From Acidobacteriota bacterium (lineage in GTDB: Bacteria > Acidobacteriota > Thermoanaerobaculia > Multivoradales > Multivoraceae): a DNA stretch of 34,832 bases. The notes below the pieces were generated by a model. The model had not been told where the DNA came from and made no database searches. It worked only from the letters and a program-made list of their open reading frames with translations. Location: assembly GCA_026707325.1 (NCBI GenBank), contig JAPOXA010000058.1:1-34832 (forward strand). Direction: 5' to 3'. Positions 21,352 to 29,641 of the stretch are shown in pieces (position 1 is the first letter of the stretch; each line of letters opens with the position of its first letter). The position numbers and the translations under genes are program-made.

Positions 21352-24300
21352 TCAAGGCCGGAACTGCGTTGCCCGCGGCTTGAGCCGCGCCGGCTGCGAG
21401 ACGATGTTCCACGCCATGTCGAGCCACTCGCAGATGAGGGCGCGGGTGTCGCGCGGGTCGATCATCTCTTCGACCTGGAAGCGGGAGAGGGGGCCGACGG
21501 GGCCGCGGGCGCTTTCGATGCGGGCCATCAGTTCCTCCCGGAAGGCCCTCGGGTCTTCGGCTTCCGCCAACTGGCGCTTGTAGGCGGCTTCGATGCCGCC
21601 TTCGGGCGGGATGCCGCCGGTGTCGGCTGCGGGCCAGACGACGCGCATGGAGGGTTGGGCGCGCGGTGTCGCGTAGTTGTTGCCGGCGACGCCGAAGCTG
21701 CGGCGCATGATGACGGTGAAGACCGGGACGGTGGCCTGGGCGAAGGCGATCATCCACTGGCCGCCCCAGCGGATCGTGCTGGTGATCTCGTGTTCGAGTC
21801 CCACGGCGAAGCCGGGGTTGTCGACCAGGTTGAGGACCGGCAGGTGGAAGAGGTCGCAGAGGTCGAGGTGGCGGATCAGCTTGCGGCAGCCGTCGGCGGT
21901 CAGCGCTCCGCCGTTCGCGTGCTGGCTGTCCGAGGCGATGACGCCCATCGGGTGGCCGTTCATGCGGATGAAGCCGGTGACCTGGTCTGTGCCCCAGAGG
22001 GGGCCGATCTCGAAGAACGATTCCCGGTCCGCCATCAAGCGGATTGCACGGCGGACGTCGAAGGTCGCCGTGCGCTTGCGCGGGATCAGGTGGAACAGCT
22101 CCTCGTCGCGCCGTTCGGGCGGGTCGCTCGGGTCCGGCGCCGCGGTGGGAGGCGTCTCGAAGACGGAGGACGGCAGGTAGGAAAGGAAGCGCCGGGTGAG
22201 GAGCATCGCCTCCTCCTCGGTCTCCGCCAGGTTGTCCACCGAGCCGTTGCGGCAGTGGATGTGCCAGCCGCCGAGATCCTCCTTGGTGATGTCGTAGCCC
22301 ATCGCGGGGCGGACGACCGGCGGTCCGGCGACGAACAGTTGCGCGATGTCGCGCACCATGACCGAAAAGTGGCCGAGCACCGCCTTGGCGGCGCCGATGC
22401 CGACGACGCTGCCGAGCAGCAGGTTGACGACCGGCACGGTGCTCAGTTGCTCCGTGTACATCGTGCTGCCGAGGTGGCCGGGCAGGAAGGAGCCGCCCGC
22501 GCCAGCGACCCGGGGCCGTCCGGCCTTGATCGCGCCGCGGCTTTCCTTCGCGGTGCTCTCGCCCTCCCTCTGCTGCTGCGGCACCATCGCCGCGACGCTG
22601 CCGCCGCCGGAGGAACCGTCGAGCAGGCGGACCGAGGGGACGCGCATCTCCACGGCCAGGAGATCGAGATGGCGGCTCTTCTGGCCGATCGCGCCGTCCG
22701 CGTGGCCGCCCCGGGAAGTGAAGTCGTCGGCGCAGACGACGGCGGTGCGGCCCTCGATCCGGCCCCATCCGCCGACGTGGTTGGCCGGCGTGAAATCGAC
22801 GATGGCGCCGCTGTCGTCGTAGGACGCGAAGCCGGCGATGCTGCCGATCTCGTGGAAGGAGTCCTCGTCCAGCAGGAGGTCGATGCGCTCCCGGCAGGTC
22901 AGCTTGCCGCGGCTGCGCTGCCGCACGACGCCGCGCTCCTCGGAGCCGGGCGCCAGGCGCTTGTGCGCCAGGGCCTGCATGGTGGCCACGTCCTCGAGCA
23001 TCGGCGCCCACGAGTCCTCTTCTTCGCCGGCTTGGACAACCGTGGCGCCTTCGGCCGGTGCGATGGCCGCCACGACCTGGCCCGCCTCGACCGTGTCGCC
23101 CGGTTGCAGCGGCTGGAGAGCGGCCACGCGGCCGTCGCAGGGCGACGCGACGGCGGATTCCATCTTCATCGCGCTGACGACGAGCAGGGTCTCGCCGGCA
23201 GCGACCTCTTCGCCGTCCGTCGCGCGCACCTCGAGGACCGAGCCGGCCATCGGGCAGGCGACGGTTTGCTGGCCGGGTTCGACGGCGAGTTCCGCGGAGG
23301 CTGCCTTCGCCGCCGGCTGCGTGCCCGCACCGCTGGCGACGGCGAGGCCCATCACGGTCGCCTGCTGCCGCAACAGGGTCATGGCGCCGTTGGCGGTCGC
23401 GATGCCGGGGTCGGCCGCGAGCAGATCGGGGTTCTCCTCCAGTAGCGTGGTCCGGGCGTCGCCGGCGCGGACGGAAGGGTGGGCGAGGATCGCCTTGAGC
23501 CGGTCGAGGTTCGTGGCGAGTCCGCCGACGTGGAACTCCGAAACCGCGCGTCGGACGCGATCCACGGCGGCGGTGTAGGACACGGCGCCGGAGCCGAAGG
23601 AAGAGGAACTCGTGGTCGTCACCTTTGCGAGCAGGGGGTCGAACTGGGGCGGCGGCGAGTAGCCGACATAGCCGCAGCCGTCGACTCGCACGCCGGGGCC
23701 GGCGGGTTCCTTGTACGCGCTCAGCGTTCCGGCGCCGCGGGCAACCACCCGGGCCTGGACGGCGAAACACCGCGGTTCTCCGACCGCCGCCTGGTCGCCG
23801 AGACCGAGGGAATCGAGGCTGGCGCCGGCGGCGAGCTGGAACTGCGCCTCCACGAGATCGAAGCCGGTGACCTGCTCGGTCACCGTGTGCTCGACCTGGA
23901 TGCGGGCGTTGCACTCGATGAAGAAGTGCTCGCCGGTCTCGGGGACGACGAGGAACTCGACCGTGCCGGCGTTGACGTAGCCGGACGCCTCGATCAGCTT
24001 GACCGCATCGGCGAGGAGACGGGTGCGCAGATCGCCGTCCAGACCGGGCGCGGGGGCCGTCTCGATCACCTTCTGGTTGCGCAACTGCACGGAACAGTCC
24101 CGCTCGTGCAAGTGAACGACGTTGCCGTCCGCGTCGGCCAGGACCTGGACCTCGATGTGCCGCGGCCGCTCGATCAGCTTCTCCACGAACAGCGAGCCGT
24201 CACCGAACGCGGCCTCGGCCTCGCTTCGGCAGCGCTCGAACGCCTCGGCCATCGCGTCCCTGGATCGCACCGAGCGCATACCGCGGCCGCCTCCTCCGGC

Positions 24301-24813
24301 TGCCGCCTTGAGCATCACGGGATAGCCGAGCAGACCCCCGAGTTCCCGCGCTTCGTCCGCCGACGTGACCGGTCCGTCGCTGCCCGGAACGACCGGGATA
24401 TCGAGGGAAGCCGCGAGCTGGCGCGCCCGCACCTTGTCGCCGAACAGGGAGAGAACGGCCGGCGGCGGACCGACGAAGACGAGGCCGGCCGCCGCGCAGC
24501 GCTCGGCGAAGTCCGCGTTCTCGGCCAGGAATCCGTAGCCGGGGTGGACGCAGTCGCAGCCGTTGCCCAGAGCGGCGGCGACGAGGTCCTCGGCGTCGAG
24601 ATAGGCGGCGACGGGATCGTCGGCCGCGCCGTTGCCGATCTTTAGCGCCACCGTCGTCAGCCGAGTGTGGAGCGACAGGGAGTCGGCGGCCGGGTAGACG
24701 CCGACCGACTCGATGCCCAGAGCCTCCGCCGCCTTGGCGATGCGGATGGCGATCTCGCCGCGGTTGCTGATCAGGACCCGTTGGAATCCGGATGTTCTGC
24801 CGAGGTTGGCCAT
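21352..24813 (-). CDS. Single-chain biotin-dependent acyl-CoA carboxylase (BC-BCCP-CT fusion)
   Basis: A 1153-residue multidomain enzyme. Residues 1-455 are biotin carboxylase, with the glycine-rich ATP loop AAGGGGRGMRSV (171-182), HERDCSVQLRNQKVIE, and FIECNARIQVEHTVTE. A biotinyl domain at about 515-590 carries SAMKMES with the biotin-accepting Lys550. The rest (about 600-1140) is a full carboxyltransferase pair, with SRGGHADGAIGQKSRHLDLL, RLLDGSSGGGS and NLVDNPGFAVGLEHE. It should carboxylate an acyl-CoA (acetyl-, propionyl- or longer). Usually these parts are separate subunits. This fused order is like the long-chain acyl-CoA carboxylase type. The substrate is not determinable. The start is ATG 24811-24813. 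Confidence 0.92.
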   Translation of the reverse strand: MANLGRTSGFQRVLISNRGEIAIRIAKAAEALGIESVGVYPAADSLSLHTRLTTVALKIGNGAADDPVAAYLDAEDLVAAALGNGCDCVHPGYGFLAENADFAERCAAAGLVFVGPPPAVLSLFGDKVRARQLAASLDIPVVPGSDGPVTSADEARELGGLLGYPVMLKAAAGGGGRGMRSVRSRDAMAEAFERCRSEAEAAFGDGSLFVEKLIERPRHIEVQVLADADGNVVHLHERDCSVQLRNQKVIETAPAPGLDGDLRTRLLADAVKLIEASGYVNAGTVEFLVVPETGEHFFIECNARIQVEHTVTEQVTGFDLVEAQFQLAAGASLDSLGLGDQAAVGEPRCFAVQARVVARGAGTLSAYKEPAGPGVRVDGCGYVGYSPPPQFDPLLAKVTTTSSSSFGSGAVSYTAAVDRVRRAVSEFHVGGLATNLDRLKAILAHPSVRAGDARTTLLEENPDLLAADPGIATANGAMTLLRQQATVMGLAVASGAGTQPAAKAASAELAVEPGQQTVACPMAGSVLEVRATDGEEVAAGETLLVVSAMKMESAVASPCDGRVAALQPLQPGDTVEAGQVVAAIAPAEGATVVQAGEEEDSWAPMLEDVATMQALAHKRLAPGSEERGVVRQRSRGKLTCRERIDLLLDEDSFHEIGSIAGFASYDDSGAIVDFTPANHVGGWGRIEGRTAVVCADDFTSRGGHADGAIGQKSRHLDLLAVEMRVPSVRLLDGSSGGGSVAAMVPQQQREGESTAKESRGAIKAGRPRVAGAGGSFLPGHLGSTMYTEQLSTVPVVNLLLGSVVGIGAAKAVLGHFSVMVRDIAQLFVAGPPVVRPAMGYDITKEDLGGWHIHCRNGSVDNLAETEEEAMLLTRRFLSYLPSSVFETPPTAAPDPSDPPERRDEELFHLIPRKRTATFDVRRAIRLMADRESFFEIGPLWGTDQVTGFIRMNGHPMGVIASDSQHANGGALTADGCRKLIRHLDLCDLFHLPVLNLVDNPGFAVGLEHEITSTIRWGGQWMIAFAQATVPVFTVIMRRSFGVAGNNYATPRAQPSMRVVWPAADTGGIPPEGGIEAAYKRQLAEAEDPRAFREELMARIESARGPVGPLSRFQVEEMIDPRDTRALICEWLDMAWNIVSQPARLKPRATQFRP

Positions 24814-24883
24814 GTGAGCTGGTCTCCTGGCATGCGAGCCGATGCCGGTGGTGTGGAGGTGAGGAGGATACAGGCGGCGGCGC

Positions 24884-24889
24884 TACAAT
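24884..24889 (+). promoter_or_regulatory. -10 element upstream of the GNAT gene
   Basis: TACAAT lies in the 110-bp divergent gap between the carboxylase and the acetyltransferase, 34 bp before the ATG at 24924. It sits in the loop of a GCGGCG/CGCCGC inverted repeat. A second 6-bp hairpin, GGACCG/CGGTCC (24904-24918), lies just before the start. No -35 consensus is visible. Confidence 0.35.
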
Positions 24890-24923
24890 CCGCCGCTCTT
24901 CCCGGACCGCTCCGGTCCGTTCG

Positions 24924-25445
24924 ATGGATCCGATGGCCTTCACTTTCCGCACTGCCACGGACGCTGACGCCACGGGGCTCGTCGCGCTCGTCAACGACGC
25001 CTTCGAGATCGAGGCGGACACCCTGACCGGCGACCGGATCGCGCTCCCGGACGTGATGGAGCGCCTCGAGCGTGGCTCGTTCCTCGTGTGCGACGCGGAG
25101 TCGGGCGGCATCGCGGGCTGCGTCTATGTCGAGCTGCGCGGCGAGACCGGCTACCTCGGTCTGGTGTCCGTCGCAAAGGCACGGCAGAGCTCGGGGCTCG
25201 GCCGCGACCTGATGGCCGCGGCCGAGGGCTGGTTGCACGAAGCGGGCTGCAGCGTCTGCCAGCTCTGGGTGCTCAGCAGCCGGCCGGAGCTGTTGGCCTG
25301 GTACGGACGGCGGGGATACCGGGTGGTCCGGAAAGAACCGTTTGAGGCGGTCAACCCACCGCCGACGAGAAAGCCGCTTCGCCCGGTCCACTTCGAGATC
25401 ATGGAGCGCGATCTGACGCCCCTGGATGCGGCTAAGGCTCGCTGA
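24924..25445 (+). CDS. GNAT-family N-acetyltransferase
   Basis: A 173-residue GNAT protein starting FTFRTATDADATGLVALVND. The central beta-strands are FLVCDAESGGIAGCVYVEL and GYLGLVSVAKARQSSGLGRDLMAAAEGW. The V-A-K-A-R-Q-S-S-G-L-G-R stretch is the acetyl-CoA pyrophosphate loop (motif A). C-terminal LLAWYGRRGYRVV is the usual motif B end. It should acetylate a small amine or protein; the substrate is unknown. ATG 24924 and 24933 are both usable and neither has a Shine-Dalgarno. The open frame extends further upstream into the promoter gap but without family similarity. The 3' end overlaps the convergent gene by 14 bp. Confidence 0.85.
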   Translation: MDPMAFTFRTATDADATGLVALVNDAFEIEADTLTGDRIALPDVMERLERGSFLVCDAESGGIAGCVYVELRGETGYLGLVSVAKARQSSGLGRDLMAAAEGWLHEAGCSVCQLWVLSSRPELLAWYGRRGYRVVRKEPFEAVNPPPTRKPLRPVHFEIMERDLTPLDAAKAR

Positions 25446-26061
25446 GCGCGTCGTAGAGATCGAACAACTGGCGCCGGAACCGCCGTTCCTGGATCTGGTC
25501 CTCGACCAGCCGCCTGAAGTCGTCCCTCGAGGGCACGTAGCGGCCCATCTGCGATACCAGTGAGAACTTCTCGGTGTCCGCGAAGCGGGTGTCGAGTTCG
25601 AGCAGGGCGTCGTAGTAGTCGAAGTCGTTCTTGATGAGGTCGGTCTCCCCGGCTTCGGCCATGACCAGGGCGACCCGGTGGTAGGGCGCCACGAGCGACC
25701 GCGTCGATCCGGGAGTTTCGTGGGCAACGATCTTCACTTCGTCGCCGACGGCGAAGCGGTCGCGCAGTTCTCGGGCGGTGAGCGGCCGCTTCGCGCAGTT
25801 CCCGTCCGCCGTCTCGACGGTCACCGCGTAGCGCGAGCGGGGCCGGGGCAGGTGAACGGCTTCTTCGACCTGGACTTCGAGCTGGAAGGTGCCGCCGTCT
25901 TCCAGGGGCAGCGCGGCCGCCTCGGTCACGAAACCGCGGAAGACGTAGATGTCCTGGGGGAAGAGGCCGTGGAGTTCGGGGCTTGGGCAGGCCTGGGCCG
26001 TTGCGGCGCTCGCAGTCAGGGCCGCGCACAACGTGAGAGCGCCGATCGCGCTTCTCCTCAC
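25432..26061 (-). CDS. Secreted protein of unknown function, coupled to the MATE gene
   Basis: A 209-residue protein with a clear signal peptide (residues 1-24, ending ATAQA before ACPSPELHG). The mature part is soluble and rich in acidic residues and Arg, with two cysteines (Cys25 and one in DGNCAKRPL). LFPQDIYVFRGFVTEA followed by FQLEVQVEEAVHL suggests a small beta-barrel like that of the netrin/TIMP-like fold. The C-terminal third is helical (about 135-205). This fold guess is weak and I recognise no named family. The GTG start overlaps the MATE stop (GTGA), so it is translated together with the exporter, hinting at a shared envelope role. Confidence 0.7.
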   Translation of the reverse strand: MRRSAIGALTLCAALTASAATAQACPSPELHGLFPQDIYVFRGFVTEAAALPLEDGGTFQLEVQVEEAVHLPRPRSRYAVTVETADGNCAKRPLTARELRDRFAVGDEVKIVAHETPGSTRSLVAPYHRVALVMAEAGETDLIKNDFDYYDALLELDTRFADTEKFSLVSQMGRYVPSRDDFRRLVEDQIQERRFRRQLFDLYDALSEP

Positions 26062-27500
26062 GCCGGTTCAGCCGCCTTGGCCGCCGCGTCCACCGTCAGT
26101 TCGCGGGTGCCGGCGGAGGTGCCGAGCGGAGACTCGCCACTGCCGATCCTGGCGATCGCCTGGCGGAGGCCGGCCGCGAGCCAGGCGAGGGCGATCGAGG
26201 CCGAGATGACGGTGCCGATCAGGGACGAGTACCAGACCCACTGGACCGGTCCGCGCAGCCAGAAGGTCACTGCCCAGGCCAGCGGAGCGCTGATCAGGAT
26301 GACCCGCAGCAGGGACAGCCAGAGTTCCGGGGAGCCGCGGCCCAGTCCCTGCAGGCTGCGGCCGGTAAGGATCGAGACGCCGATGAAGGGATAGGCGAAG
26401 ACGACCACCCGCAGGTAGTCGACGCCCAGGGAGCGGATGCCGGGGCTGTCGGTGAAGAAGGCGACGAGACCGGGAGCGAGTACGTAGAACGCTGCGGCGA
26501 TCGCGATGCTGAGCAGGATCGTCCGCACCATCGCGTAGCGCACGATCTCCCGCAACAGATCGCCGCGCCGCGCGCCGTAGAACATGCCGACCAGCGTCAC
26601 CAGGCCGGAGGCGACCGCGACCTGGGGCAGGATGACGACGTGGTCGAGGCGGCTGCCGATCTGAAGGGCCGCCACCGCGTCCGGCGTGTGCTCGACCAGG
26701 ATGCGGTTGAGCACGCCGCCGCCCAGCGACATGACGAGGAACGACAGGGAGGCGGGCAGGCCGATGACGCAGATGCTGCGGATGATCGCGCTGTCGTAGC
26801 GGAAGTTCCCGAGGTCGAAGCGGACGTAGGAGAGCTTGGCCACGAACAGGAGGTAGACGAAGGTCACGGCGGCCGCCGCCTGGCTGACGATCGTCGCCAG
26901 GGCGGCGCCGGCGACGCCCATGCCGAAGGTGAAGATGAACAGCGGGTCGAGGGCGATGTTCAGCACGGTGGCGGCGCCCTGGACCATGACCGGCGTCTTC
27001 ACGTTGCCTTCGCCCGAGAGGATCGACCGGAAGAAGACGGCCAGGATCATGAAGGGATAGCCGCAGGCCAGTACGCGGAAGTAGCTCCAGGCCTGGGGCA
27101 CGAGTTCGGCCGGCACGCCGAGCGCGTGGAGCAGGGGAATGCCGAAGACGAGGGCGGAACCCGTCGTTACGGCGGCGACCAGGGCGCCGATCAGGACCGA
27201 GTGCTCGGCGGCCCGGTCGGCGCGCACGCGGTCGCGGGCGCCGATCGCCTGTGCGATCACCGCCGTGATGCCGGTGCCCAGGCCGAAGGTCACACCCATC
27301 GCCAGAAACACGAGCGGCATGTTGAAGGCGAGGGCGGTCAGCGCCTCCGGGCTCACCCGGCCGACGAAGAACATGTCGACGATCATGTACAGCGTCTGGA
27401 TCGACATGCCGATCAGGATCGGCATCGCCAGCAGCCACAGCGCCCGCCGCGGATTCTCGACGAAGCGGTCGAGGCGGTCGGCTCCCGGTCGTTCCTGCAT
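26058..27500 (-). CDS. MATE-family multidrug/toxin efflux transporter
   Basis: A 480-residue protein with twelve predicted membrane helices in two similar halves, fitting the MATE (multi antimicrobial extrusion) fold. The first half opens with LLAMPILIGMSIQTLYMIVD, then FFVGRVSPEALTALAFNMPL. GLGTGITAVIAQAIGARDR and SILSGEGNVKTPVMVQ are typical, and IGSRLDHVVILPQVAVASGLVTLVGMFYGA marks the second half. It should export cationic drugs or metabolites in exchange for Na+ or H+. The start is ATG 27498-27500. The small secreted protein gene follows with overlapping stop and start codons. No regulator gene is adjacent, and the substrate is unknown. Confidence 0.92.
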   Translation of the reverse strand: MQERPGADRLDRFVENPRRALWLLAMPILIGMSIQTLYMIVDMFFVGRVSPEALTALAFNMPLVFLAMGVTFGLGTGITAVIAQAIGARDRVRADRAAEHSVLIGALVAAVTTGSALVFGIPLLHALGVPAELVPQAWSYFRVLACGYPFMILAVFFRSILSGEGNVKTPVMVQGAATVLNIALDPLFIFTFGMGVAGAALATIVSQAAAAVTFVYLLFVAKLSYVRFDLGNFRYDSAIIRSICVIGLPASLSFLVMSLGGGVLNRILVEHTPDAVAALQIGSRLDHVVILPQVAVASGLVTLVGMFYGARRGDLLREIVRYAMVRTILLSIAIAAAFYVLAPGLVAFFTDSPGIRSLGVDYLRVVVFAYPFIGVSILTGRSLQGLGRGSPELWLSLLRVILISAPLAWAVTFWLRGPVQWVWYSSLIGTVISASIALAWLAAGLRQAIARIGSGESPLGTSAGTRELTVDAAAKAAEPA

Positions 27501-27563
27501 CGGCGGAGGTTATCTCGGGCTTTCGGGCCATGAGCGGCTCGCGGATCGGGGGGCTTCTTGCTG

Positions 27564-27569
27564 TATAGT
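27564..27569 (+). promoter_or_regulatory. -10 element upstream of the CxxCH/propeller gene
   Basis: TATAGT lies 50 bp before the ATG at 27619, in the gap between divergent genes. The gene has a strong Shine-Dalgarno, AGGAGG at 27609-27614. No clear -35 is present at the expected distance. Confidence 0.35.
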
Positions 27570-27618
27570 TTGCGGCCAACTGCACCCCAAGCCACGCCAA
27601 GAAGGCACAGGAGGTCCC

Positions 27619-29358
27619 ATGTCCCGACCCGCTCCGTCCACTCTGGTCGCGTTGACCAGCTTCGCGGTCCTCGCGCTCGTCGCGTCCGCGACCCTCGCGG
27701 CCGCCCCGAACGCGAACAACCTCGACGTGCCGCTCACCGTCTACACGGGTTCGGTCGTCGGCAACGACGGCGAGCCGATTCGCGGCGCCACCGTGTCGCT
27801 GTTCTCAACCGACGAACAGCGCAGCATCTCCGTCTACAGCCAGCCGGACGGCACTTACAAGCTGCCCGCCGTTCCCGCCGGCAAGTACAAGCTCCGCGTC
27901 CGCCTGACCGGCTGGCTCGACGAGTGGAAGGACCTCAAGGAAACGACCGAGCCGACACCGATTCAGGTCCGCCTGCGCCAGGCCGAGGGTTGGGCCCTGC
28001 AGTCGCAGCGCCCGGCGCACGACCTGATGAACATGATGGAGTGGGAGGACGAGGCGGACGCGCTGAACTTCAAGATGATGTGCGCCTACTGCCACCAGGT
28101 CGGCACCGTCGGCTTCCGTTCACCCGAAGAGCCCGTCGACTGGGAGGTCATGCTGACCCGGATGGACGGCTTCCAGGGTCTGTACAAGCACACCCAGGAC
28201 ATCCTGGTCGACAAGATCGTGGACGTCTACGGCCGCGACGCGGAAGAGAACTGGACGAACTTCGAGCCGCCTGAGGCGCCGTCCGGCGAATCGCTCAAGG
28301 GCGAGGTTCGCGAGTGGCTGATGGGTGACCAGGCCGGCGCCGTGATCCACGACCTCGAGCTGGGCGACGACGGTCTCGTCTACACCGTCGACATGGCCCA
28401 GGACGTGATCGAGACCCTCGACCCGGTCACCGGCGAGCGGGCCTTTTACACGGTCCCCGGCGGCAAGGACTACCTCTCGCCGTCCAGTCCGACGACCGGC
28501 ATCCACTCCATCGAGAAGGCCGAGGACGGCAACATGTGGGTCACCCTCGCCTACTCGGGCCAGATGGGTGAGTTCGACGTCGCGACCAAGGAATGGCGGC
28601 TCGGCTCCGGCCGCACCGCTCCGCGCCCGCGCGGCGGCTACCCGCACACCCTGCGCTTCGCCCCAGACGGGATCCTCTGGTGGACCGACGCCGGTAGCCC
28701 GAACGGCGTGGGCGTCATGTCGCTCGATCCTGAGACATGGGACGGCGAGCGGTGGGAAGTCACCGAGTACAAGTTGCCGACCAAGGACCAGGTCCGCGGC
28801 GGAGGCGCCCGTGGCGAGTCCCGCGGCGTGACGCCCTACGGCATCGACGTGGCGCCGAACGGCCACGTCTTCTACAGCAAGCTGAATGGCCAGCGCGTCG
28901 GCCGGATCCGTCCGCAGCTCGATGCCGCCGATCCGGAGCGGATCGTCGAGTGGCGGCCGCCGGTGCACGGTCCGCGCCGCCTGCACGTGGCCCCCGACGG
29001 CATCGTCTGGGTGCCGGGCTGGGCTTCCGGCGATGTCGCGTCGTTCAACGAGGAGACGGAAGAGTGGAAGGTCTACGACCTGCCGCACGGCCCGAACTCC
29101 CTGCCCTACGCCCTGAACATCAACCCGACCAATGGCGAGGTCTGGATCACCGGCACCGGCACCGACTCGATGCTCCGCTTCGATCCGAAGACGGAGAAGT
29201 TCGTCGAGTACCGGATGCCGATGATGGTCACCTACACCCGCGAGATCGAGTTCGATGAGGCCGGCAACGCGTGGACCACGAACTCGAACGCCCCGTCCCG
29301 TCACGCCGAGCACCGTCAGGGCTCGGTGCTGATGATCTCGTCGGGCGGCGGCGAGTAG
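27619..29358 (+). CDS. Exported fusion of carboxypeptidase-like beta domain, CxxCH haem site and Vgb-like beta-propeller
   Basis: A 579-residue exported protein. Residues 1-29 are a signal peptide ending TLAAA. Residues about 38-120 are a carboxypeptidase regulatory-like beta-sandwich (GEPIRGATVSLFSTDEQ, QPDGTYKLPAVPAGKYKLRV). Residues 155-159 are CAYCH, a covalent haem c site in a short helical segment. Residues about 225-575 are a beta-propeller like virginiamycin B lyase (Vgb), with repeats such as GIHSIEKAEDGNMWVTL, PYGIDVAPNGHVFYS, LHVAPDGIVWVPGW and INPTNGEVWITGTG. True Vgb is an antibiotic lyase, but such fusions are usually uncharacterised. I do not assign that activity. A periplasmic redox-linked enzyme or sensor is likely. 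Confidence 0.8.
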   Translation: MSRPAPSTLVALTSFAVLALVASATLAAAPNANNLDVPLTVYTGSVVGNDGEPIRGATVSLFSTDEQRSISVYSQPDGTYKLPAVPAGKYKLRVRLTGWLDEWKDLKETTEPTPIQVRLRQAEGWALQSQRPAHDLMNMMEWEDEADALNFKMMCAYCHQVGTVGFRSPEEPVDWEVMLTRMDGFQGLYKHTQDILVDKIVDVYGRDAEENWTNFEPPEAPSGESLKGEVREWLMGDQAGAVIHDLELGDDGLVYTVDMAQDVIETLDPVTGERAFYTVPGGKDYLSPSSPTTGIHSIEKAEDGNMWVTLAYSGQMGEFDVATKEWRLGSGRTAPRPRGGYPHTLRFAPDGILWWTDAGSPNGVGVMSLDPETWDGERWEVTEYKLPTKDQVRGGGARGESRGVTPYGIDVAPNGHVFYSKLNGQRVGRIRPQLDAADPERIVEWRPPVHGPRRLHVAPDGIVWVPGWASGDVASFNEETEEWKVYDLPHGPNSLPYALNINPTNGEVWITGTGTDSMLRFDPKTEKFVEYRMPMMVTYTREIEFDEAGNAWTTNSNAPSRHAEHRQGSVLMISSGGGE

Positions 29359-29383
29359 GCGGCTCGGCCAGAGGCAGTGCCAT

Positions 29384-29488
29384 CCCCGCGCCCGATGACG
29401 GGCGCGGGGACTGGTTCGCGTTTGGCCCGAGGACGCGCCAAACGGGTCCGACGGCCGGTCCTTCGGGGCCGGCCGTCTTGCGTTTGGC
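29384..29488. terminator. Tandem hairpins with mutually exclusive pairing after the propeller gene
   Basis: Within 130 bp of the stop codon there is a perfect 10-bp stem with a 6-nt loop (29384-29409). The octamer CGTTTGGC occurs at 29419-29426 and again at 29481-29488, and its complement GCCAAACG lies at 29437-29444. A 9-bp stem (29450-29477) sits between them. The complement can pair with either copy: pairing with the first makes a local hairpin, pairing with the second encloses the 9-bp stem. The last stem is followed by a short T-containing stretch. Strong transcription terminators, possibly a two-state switch, are the best reading. Confidence 0.6.
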
Positions 29489-29532
29489 GCCCTCCTCCTT
29501 GTGTGAACTGGTTGAATGAATCGGGAGAGACT

Positions 29533-29637
29533 CTGAGCGTCGGCGCGTTCGAGGCGAAGACCCACCTCTCAGCCCTGCTCGACGAGTTGATTTCGTGGTT
29601 GTCAGATCGATGTCGTGAAAAGGCTGGGCTGGCGTAG
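29533..29637 (+). pseudogene. Relic of a Phd/YefM-type antitoxin gene
   Basis: The frame reads L-S-V-G-A-F-E-A-K-T-H-L-S-A-L-L-D-E-L and then diverges to a stop at 29635-29637. G-A-F-E-A-K-T-H-L-S-A-L-L-D-E is the nearly invariant opening of Phd/YefM antitoxins. The expected start codon is CTG instead of ATG, although a GGGAGAG Shine-Dalgarno still precedes it by about 5 bp. The DNA-binding and toxin-binding remainder is missing and no toxin gene follows. This is a 5' fragment of a lost toxin-antitoxin pair. Confidence 0.6.
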
Positions 29638-29641
29638 ATCC

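Noticed and set aside
21323..23914. 863-codon minus-strand frame across the carboxylase gene
   Set aside because: It is the +1 shadow of the carboxylase. The product is extremely Arg/Pro-rich and lacks any domain, while the other frame has all carboxylase motifs.
26068..27600. 510-codon frame overlapping the MATE gene
   Set aside because: It is a shadow frame. The true frame encodes twelve hydrophobic helices, and this one encodes charged low-complexity sequence.
27619..29358. Calling the propeller protein a virginiamycin B lyase
   Set aside because: The propeller repeats resemble Vgb, but the fusion to a haem site and beta-sandwich and the long export signal argue against assigning that specific activity.
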